Shown here one piece after another: positions 57,980 through 64,000 of a DNA stretch of 64,000 nucleotides. The notes under the pieces were generated by a model. It saw only the letters and a list, made by a program, of their open reading frames with translations, was not told the DNA's origin and searched no databases. A program made the position numbers and the translations under genes. The number at the start of each line of letters is the position of its first letter. The stretch's first letter is position 1. The DNA comes from Branchiostoma floridae. Taxonomy: Eukaryota; Chordata; Leptocardii; Amphioxiformes; Branchiostomatidae. Where the stretch lies: contig NC_049983.1 of the NCBI RefSeq assembly GCF_000003815.2, positions 17,138,520 through 17,202,519 on the forward strand, in the 5' to 3' direction.

Positions 57980-60008
57980 ACTCTCCAAGCAGAGGTTAAG
58001 TCGCGTAGATATAGTAGTACACACCCCATTAGCCAGCGTATTTCGTGCAATTATCCCGATGGTGCATCAAAGCAAAGTTATTCAGCTGGACCAGACCATC
58101 ACGGGATTTGGTGATTCCTAATCTCCAAGCAGATCCTACAATGGCATAAGACAGTGCCAAACTGGAGATAGTCAGTCAGCCAAGAGGTGTACATTTGCCA
58201 TGTAGCCAAACACACTCCTGAAGCCAGCTTCACTCCTCTGCCAGCTTTTGATACTATCTTATGCTACCGTAGGATCTGCTTGGAGATTAGGTGATTCCGT
58301 GCAATTAACAGAACTGTGCGGTTATCCGTTGTGCAATGGACATTAAGTCGCTTCTACTGTAGTAGCAAAAGCTGCCCGAGGAGTGAAGCCGGCCTATGAG
58401 TGTGTTTGGCTACCGGGTAAATGTACACCTCTTGCCTGACTACACTCCTTGGCCAGTTTAGCACTATCTTATGACATCGAAGGATCTGCTTGGAGATTAG
58501 CTGGACCGACAATGGCAAAACCCTGCCCGCCCTAGCTATCTTGTCCGCCGCTGGTCACGCGAGGACATAAAAATTTCAAACCGAAATCTAAGTGGTTACA
58601 TTCAAAACAGGCAGTATTTTGCATTCTGTTAACAAATTAAAGTTTTGAAAGTTAATGAAAGAATAGTAAACATTGTAACATTAATTCTTCTATGTTTAGC
58701 TTATCAATATACGTGTGCAGTCATTATGTATGCTTAATTGCAATAAGATGTTGAAAATATTAGTAAAAATTTGTACTATTTTAGTTTTACATTGCCAAAC
58801 TACATGGCTTTATCCATCTTATTAAAGTTTGCAACAAGGCAATACAGAGGGCCTCACAGGCAGCAATGCTGATTCGACTTTTTATTCGTTCCTAATGTAC
58901 ATAATTGACAATTGACACCGGGTACTGGCGATTTCGAGATCAAAGTATCAATACGTCAATCTATCAATACACTCAGATCGTCAGAAATATAAGTCACGTG
59001 AAAAGATTATCATGGAGTCCCTTGCAATTTATCAGGGGCTGTACGACATTTAGCTTGGGGTTAGGCCGGAGAAGCATGTAAAATGTTCAAGTTCAATGTG
59101 AGGGTTAGATACCTAATTAATCAACTAACAATTCATTTATTTATTTATTAATCTTGTAGGATCGTCCCTACAACGAGTAATGTTTTCCTTCTCTTTACGG
59201 ATGGATCAAATCTTTTTTTTTTTGTGACTGATTACGGATTGGAAGGCAATCTCAAAGCAAATCTAAGGATCCGCCTCACTTTCTGTTTTACAGCTTGTTT
59301 TTTCCAACATTTGTACTCCAATAGCATGGCAATTTTAACGGGTTGCCTCCTCTTTGGGGTCATACATCCTAATATCTGCTTGGAGATCAGTTGCAAACCT
59401 CACTTTTGGGGAGGTTTGTTTACAAACGCACATGTACATGTATGTACACGCTACCCATGCGTCCATATGTTCAAAAGTTGAAACAAATATGAAATAACTT
59501 GGTATTTTACATATTTTAATGTGATAAATTTTGTCATTAGGTTAAACTACACGAAATTTTTTCAAGAAACTATGGAATCGATTTTTTTATAAACAAGGAA
59601 AGACGGTTGGGGGCCCTCATTTGGTCCAGGGCCCTTAAGGAAAATTCTTTCTTCTGGTCGAACCAGTTCTATCAATTCTGGATTCATCCCAGTCGTTCAG
59701 TCCGAGCCCAGACGTGGGAAGACAACACATCACGTAACGTTTGGGACTTTCTCAACTAGTTGGTCACGGCTAGATCCCAAGTTTTTAGGATCGACAACTA
59801 AGACGGTATGTTGTATGATATTCTTTTTAAAATGTATGACAACGTTAAGATGACGAACAGACAAAAAAAAGCGCACAATCTTTCTTTTTTTAGACACTGG
59901 TCAACAGATTGCACAAAGTGCGTGTGAAATGGTCCCAATTACAACTTTGCATTCGTTTTGAACACCGTGCCTACATACCGTATGCATGTTTCCTATTTCT
60001 GTCAGCGT
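57980..60008. repeat. Segmental duplication, copy B (about 2.03 kb)
   Basis: Direct repeat of 55652-57489. It is longer mainly because of the 180-bp gain at 58119-58298 (MITE plus duplicated target) and small indels such as 'catgtacatgtatgtacacg' near 59431. The left MITE end is worn (TACTCTCCAAGCAG), while the right end with its GCTGGACCG flank (58500-58508) is intact. Confidence 0.85.
58119..58289. mobile_element. 171-bp TAATCTCC-family MITE, exact 9-bp duplication, nested in copy B
   Basis: It begins TAATCTCCAAGCAGATCCTA and ends TAGGATCTGCTTGGAGATTA, exact inverted repeats over about 20 bp. Flanks are GGTGATTCC on both sides (58110-58118 and 58290-58298). Copy A has the uninterrupted site, with GGTGATTCC once (55795-55803), so this is a directly visible empty-site/filled-site pair. 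Confidence 0.93.
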
Positions 60009-61479
60009 GACTTCGAAAAAGGCGTCGCCCGTAAGCCTGAAAAAGAAAGCCAATATTAATGATTTCAAATTTGTGTATGTTGATGGAAAGCTGTATTGTT
60101 ATGCCGTGAAATCTAAGTTACTCCGGCTTCACTAGTGCACAGCAGAAATATATCAAACCCAAGGAGTCCCGAAAAACGTGACGGTAGATTTTCAGACGAG
60201 AAATACTCTCTACTCTAGCGATTATGGGATTTGCCAACCTTCTGGCGATCAGCCAAATCGACCGAATTCGAAGATCATTGACAGCGCGATGTTGGTTGTA
60301 ATCCGTCTCATTCAGTTGCTTGTTAAGTTAGTTCCCTCTGGACCTGTTGGGGTATTGTACACTTGTGGTCTCTCCATCTTTTGTATCCTGCTTAAGCGTT
60401 TGTAAAATTTCCACCTATCTAAAAGCGATGCCATCGGCGTTGAATTGTACGTATACGAGGCATCTACAAGTTGAAAGGCATTGATCGTACAGGCCAATTG
60501 CGCTTTCTGATCTGGCAGCGAAGAAATATACAGAGTAGTAGTAGTAGTCCGCTGTGTCCTGCTGCTGCAGTGGTCTGGACACTGCAGCTGCAATCAGTCT
60601 TTCTTAGAGTGGTGGGTAGGATATGTGTTTTTCTTTTTTTGTGTGTAGACTGCTAAACGAATTCACGAATAACCTCTTGGATGAAAAATCATGTGCAATG
60701 CACGATAAAATTCTACAAAAAACAGTTTATTTCCAACGACGAAAAAGTGTTTAAAAAAAAAAAGAAATTCCATTGGGATTGACTGCTATAAAAATGGAGT
60801 GAGAGCGAGTATAAGAGTGTATGTATATGTCGCGATATGATGATTTGAGGGTAGGTTCTTGGGACTCCTGCTTTTTGGTCGAACTGGCAAAATAAAGGCA
60901 AAAAAATTTCCCCTGCGGCGTTTCTTTTGTAACTTCTAATAATTTAGCTCCTCAAACCCATGAATACCATTACTTGCCTTGTCATTCAGTTTGTTCCTTG
61001 ACAAACTTTGGCTTATTCTTTTTGCTCTATCTATATGTATTCAGAGATGACTAGGGATAAGCTAATACTTATGTAAATTCTATAATAATAAAAAAAAACA
61101 ATGAAACGACTAAAACTGGGAAAACAACCAAAAGTCCCACAACATGGATGTATAAGAAAGGACGGAAACTTGATTTTCATTTATCATATTCCCCTTTGGA
61201 CTATATCTGTTTTATTGTTTTATATCTCAGTGAAAAACGTTTTTTTTTTCTATTTCGTATCCCTTTTGTGTTATGACCATATACGTTTATATTTGTGAGA
61301 AGAATACGTATCAGGGCTAGTAGACTATGTAAGTGGGTCACAAAATGAGAGTGCCAATATATTTGTAAGGTATTACAATATTTGGCATCATTTGAAATGT
61401 CCGGCAAAACTTACAAGCTTTTTGATAAAAGAAAACACAATGCTGACCACACATATCAAACGGTCGATCACTTACACAG
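60009..61479. other. Non-coding stretch upstream of the EGF exons
   Basis: No exon could be assigned. Open frames of 75-93 codons overlap on opposite strands around 60178-60593 without motifs. Earlier exons of the EGF gene (signal peptide, start) may lie here or further away but were not found. 'tatgtaagtgggtcacaaaa' (61328) recurs near 23900. Confidence 0.4.
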
Positions 61480-61604
61480 TCAGACCCGTGGGTCTGGGTC
61501 GGCCTGTGGTGTTAATAGAGCTGGCTGCTCGGGTATCACTGGATCGAGCTGCTATTGCACCACTGGGAATAACTTCAATAATGGATACGCATTGTGTGCC
61601 CAAG
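61480..61604 (+). CDS. Cys-rich EGF-like exon of a large extracellular protein (partial gene)
   Basis: An acceptor (TTACACAG) at 61479 and donor (AAG|GTCAG) at 61605 bound a 125-nt exon, phase 2 in and phase 1 out. It reads A-C-G-V-N-R-A-G-C ... S-C-Y-C-T-T-G ... Y-A-L-C-A-Q: five Cys in EGF-like spacing, so an atypical or partial EGF module. Its phase-1 end joins correctly to the next exon. One other frame is also open, but only this one gives the Cys pattern and the correct exit phase. Confidence 0.55.
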
Positions 61605-61715
61605 GTCAGATAAATACTCACATTGCTTTAACAATTTGATATGTTTAGGTAGATGAATGTCATCTTTCTTAAGATTATGATGTTACTGGTAATGACTTGA
61701 TCTTGTCGTTTCCAG

Positions 61716-61853
61716 ACATCAACGCCTGCTCGTCCAGCCCGTGCCACGCCCAGGCCACCTGTACAGATAACCCCGCCCCTGCACTTGGTGCCAACTGTAC
61801 CTGTACCGTTGGGTATACAGGAGACGGGCGCGCTAACGGAACCGGATGTTCAG
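61716..61853 (+). CDS. EGF-like domain exon 1 of the tandem series
   Basis: 138 nt, phase 1 at both ends, bounded by TTTCCAG and CAG|GTAAGG. It encodes one EGF module: D-I-N-A-C, S-P-C, A-T-C, G-A-N-C-T-C, G-Y-T-G-D-G, N-G-T-G-C (six Cys). The D-I-N start suggests calcium binding, although the usual E/Q before the first Cys is Ala here. N-C-T and N-G-T are possible N-glycosylation sites. One symmetric exon per domain allows frame-neutral duplication. Confidence 0.88.
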
Positions 61854-62439
61854 GTAAGGCCAAACTGCCTTAATTTTATGGATGGATCCACGCGCGCATT
61901 GATTTTCGAATGTTCTAAAGAAAAGCATTGTGGCCACATATCACCCCATATCAATCAGAATTTCCCGAATGCTTACCGGAGGACCTGCTCTCCAGGGTAG
62001 GGGAGCACATTTTGAGGCCATGGGGCCACTGCGCCCATGTTCTCTCTTTAAACAAGAATGGCAATATGAACATGACGACGATTGTCTCTTACTGTCTTAT
62101 TGTGGGTGAACATAAGATAACCAAGCCTGGGAAAGAATGGTCTAGATGTTTAGTCCTGTGGTTTTGCAGCACTTTTTATTTTTTCTGGATTTTTCTTTTT
62201 TTTCATTCACGTGCATAAGTTTTGGGGTCTCCAGTGGATGTCATCCACAAAATTAAGTCGGTGTGGCCTAAACGATATTGATGACATGTTACCAAATACT
62301 AAGTGGATATGTGAATTAATAGCCCGGTCTTAATGGAAAAGAAACAAATACCTGTAGAAATAGATATAAACATGAGGCTGATTCCTTTTATTTTGCCATT
62401 ACGATATCAATGATCATTATTCTTCATTGTCAACGCCAG

Positions 62440-62577
62440 ACATCAACGCTTGCCTGCCCAACCCGTGCCACGCCCAGGCCACCTGTACAGATAACCCCGC
62501 CCCTGCACTTGGAGCCAACTGTACCTGTACCGTTGGATATACAGGAGACGGGCGCGCTAACGGAACCGGATGTATAG
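62440..62577 (+). CDS. EGF-like domain exon 2
   Basis: 138 nt, phase 1-1, acceptor CGCCAG, donor ATAG|GTACAT. Reads D-I-N-A-C-L-P-N-P-C-H-A-Q and ends G-T-G-C-I. With the intron after it, this exon is the 5' half of the 640-bp tandem duplication (partner 63080-63217). Confidence 0.88.
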   Translation, partial: TSTLACPTRATPRPPVQITPPLHLEPTVPVPLDIQETGALTEPDV

Positions 62578-62728
62578 GTACATGGATGGCGTTTTCTCAA
62601 AGCGCTAAACCGCATCTAGAATACACATAACGAAGTTTATAATCCATGCCACTAGTGACTAGGGTAGCTGAATGCCACATTTCTTAAGTTAACAGTGATT
62701 GATTGTGATTTGATCTTGCCGTTTCCAG

Positions 62729-62872
62729 ACATCAATACATGCTCGAACTCGCCCAACCCGTGCCACGCCCAGGCCACCTGTACAGATAACCCCGCCCCTG
62801 CACTTGGTGCCAACTGTACCTGTACCGTTGGGTATACAGGAGATGGTCGCGTCAACGGAACCGGATGTTCAG
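62729..62872 (+). CDS. EGF-like domain exon 3
   Basis: 144 nt, phase 1-1, donor CAG|GTACAA. Reads D-I-N-T-C-S-N-S-P-N-P-C, two residues longer before the second Cys than exons 1, 2 and 4. Partner in the duplication: 63369-63512. Confidence 0.88.
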
Positions 62873-63079
62873 GTACAAGGATGACGTTTTCTCAGATCCA
62901 TTATTGCAATTATAACGAGTTGGATATCAAATGAACATCACACAAGCATTCTAACGATACATTGAAATAAAAAAAAAAGAAACAACGGAAATATAATCGA
63001 CCAAAGTTGAATTTTCTGAACTTTTTGTTCCAGGTTTATTATGATATTAGTTGTAGTGATTTGATCTTGCTGTTTCCAG

Positions 63080-63217
63080 ACATCAACGGCTGCTCGTCCA
63101 ACCCGTGCCACGCCCAGGCCACCTGTACAGATAACCCCGCCCCTGCACTTGACGCCAACTGTACCTGTACCGTTGGATATACAGGAGACGGGCGCGCTAA
63201 CGGAACCGGATGTATAG
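63080..63217 (+). CDS. EGF-like domain exon 4
   Basis: 138 nt, phase 1-1, donor ATAG|GTACAT. Reads D-I-N-G-C-S-S-N-P-C; one change (L-D-A-N-C for L-G-A-N-C) separates its middle from exon 2. The intron that follows is almost the same as the one after exon 2. Confidence 0.88.
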   Translation, partial: TSTAARPTRATPRPPVQITPPLHLTPTVPVPLDIQETGALTEPDV

Positions 63218-63368
63218 GTACATGGATGGCGTTTTCTTAAAGCGCTAAACCGCATCTAGAATACACATAACGAAGTTTATAATCCATGCCACTAGTGACT
63301 AGGGTAGCTGAATGCCACATTTCTTAAGTTAACAGTGATTGATTGTGATTTGATCTTGCCGTTTCCAG

Positions 63369-63512
63369 ACATCAATACATGCTCGAACTCGTCCAACCCG
63401 TGCCACGCCCAGGCCACCTGTACAGATAACCCCGCCCCTGCACTTGGTGCCAACTGTACCTGTACCGTTGGATATACAGGAGACGGGCGCGCTAACGGAA
63501 CCGGATGTTCAG
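63369..63512 (+). CDS. EGF-like domain exon 5, with a GC splice donor
   Basis: 144 nt, phase 1-1, acceptor TTTCCAG. Reads D-I-N-T-C-S-N-S-S-N-P-C. The donor position reads CAG|GCACTG, where exon 6 has CAG|GTACTG, so the intron would be GC-AG or this exon may be spliced poorly. Confidence 0.8.
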
Positions 63513-63780
63513 GCACTGGAATGACGTTTATACAGAGCCAGTTCATTGGAATTACCATTAACCTAACAGCAGTGTTTAGAAAGTATTCGCTTGGGTGGTT
63601 AAATGCCAGCTTTCTTAAGATCATGATGTCATTACTTTCTCCATGAAGGTCATATTTGTTGTACAGCATGTGATGTTTTGAATGGTTGTGTCAAAACTGG
63701 GAATGATTAGATTTTGGCCCCCCCTAGTGGTTTGCTTGGGTATTGCAGTGATTATTCTATACTTCTTCTTCCTCGTCCAG

Positions 63781-63924
63781 ACATCAACGCCTGCTCGAAC
63801 TCGTCCAACCCGTGCCACGCCCAGGCCACCTGTACAGATAACCCCGCCCCTGCACTTGACGCCAACTGTACCTGTAACGTTGGGTATACAGGAGACGGGC
63901 GCGTCAACGGAACCGGATGTTCAG
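63781..63924 (+). CDS. EGF-like domain exon 6; gene continues beyond the window
   Basis: 144 nt, phase 1-1, acceptor CGTCCAG, donor CAG|GTACTG. Reads D-I-N-A-C-S-N-S-S-N-P-C and C-T-C-N-V-G-Y. The open donor at 63925 means more exons follow outside the window. The full protein cannot be named; fibrillin-, Notch- or uromodulin-like extracellular proteins all carry such modules. Confidence 0.85.
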
Positions 63925-64000
63925 GTACTGGGATGACGTTTTCTCAAAGCACTAAACCGCATCTCACTGTTTCTCCCTCTTCTCTCGGTTTTTTTCTTTT

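Noticed and set aside
1-64000. CRISPR arrays, operons or prokaryotic mobile elements
   Set aside because: None seen; the gene structures are intron-split and the repeats are eukaryotic transposon types.

Overview
The window looks like animal (eukaryotic) genomic DNA, most likely from a cephalochordate (amphioxus, Branchiostoma). The evidence is four recognisable metazoan orthologues split by GT-AG introns (one intron is AT-AC), long AT-rich non-coding stretches, and many small inverted-repeat elements of kinds I associate with amphioxus. The species call is inference from recall, not from a search. There are no bacterial operons, CRISPR arrays or rRNA genes.

Layout. 0-12.7 kb: no gene I can name; it holds tandem repeats, several MITEs and one weak exon candidate (5592-5732). 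12.7-24.3 kb, plus strand: a complete 10-exon SLC35B4 nucleotide-sugar transporter (328 aa) whose ninth intron is a textbook U12-type AT-AC intron. 24.3-31.1 kb: 3' flank, a 1.06-kb inverted-repeat element and non-coding DNA. 31.1-33.7 kb, plus strand: a compact three-exon gene for a 151-aa secreted, peptide-hormone-like precursor that I cannot assign. It has a CCAAT/CRE/GC-box/TATA promoter and two diverged copies of an amphipathic R-Y-R-x-L-I-L helix. 35.2-42.8 kb, minus strand: a complete six-exon TATDN2-type TatD nuclease (1018 aa). 43.2-44.7 kb, plus strand: a complete two-exon NEIL2 DNA glycosylase (380 aa), head-to-head with TATDN2 across about 420 bp containing E2F-like and ETS/GABP-like sites. 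47.1-54.7 kb, minus strand: a complete six-exon TLC-domain protein of the TLCD4 (TMEM56) type (248 aa). 55-60 kb: no gene; nested MITEs and a roughly 1.85-kb segment present twice. 61.5-63.9 kb, plus strand: part of a large extracellular EGF-repeat gene that continues past the window, with six near-identical EGF exons created in part by a 640-bp tandem duplication.

How the genes relate. TATDN2 and NEIL2 both act on nucleic acid and share a divergent promoter, so co-expression is plausible. The other genes look unrelated. Introns are dense with non-autonomous DNA transposons whose target-site duplications can be read directly: 9-bp, 8-bp, TA and TTAA classes. Three repeats or insertions lie within about 15 bp of a splice donor. 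Exon boundaries were placed by hand from splice consensus, reading-frame continuity and recalled homologue sequences; all phases close without error, but no alignment was run.
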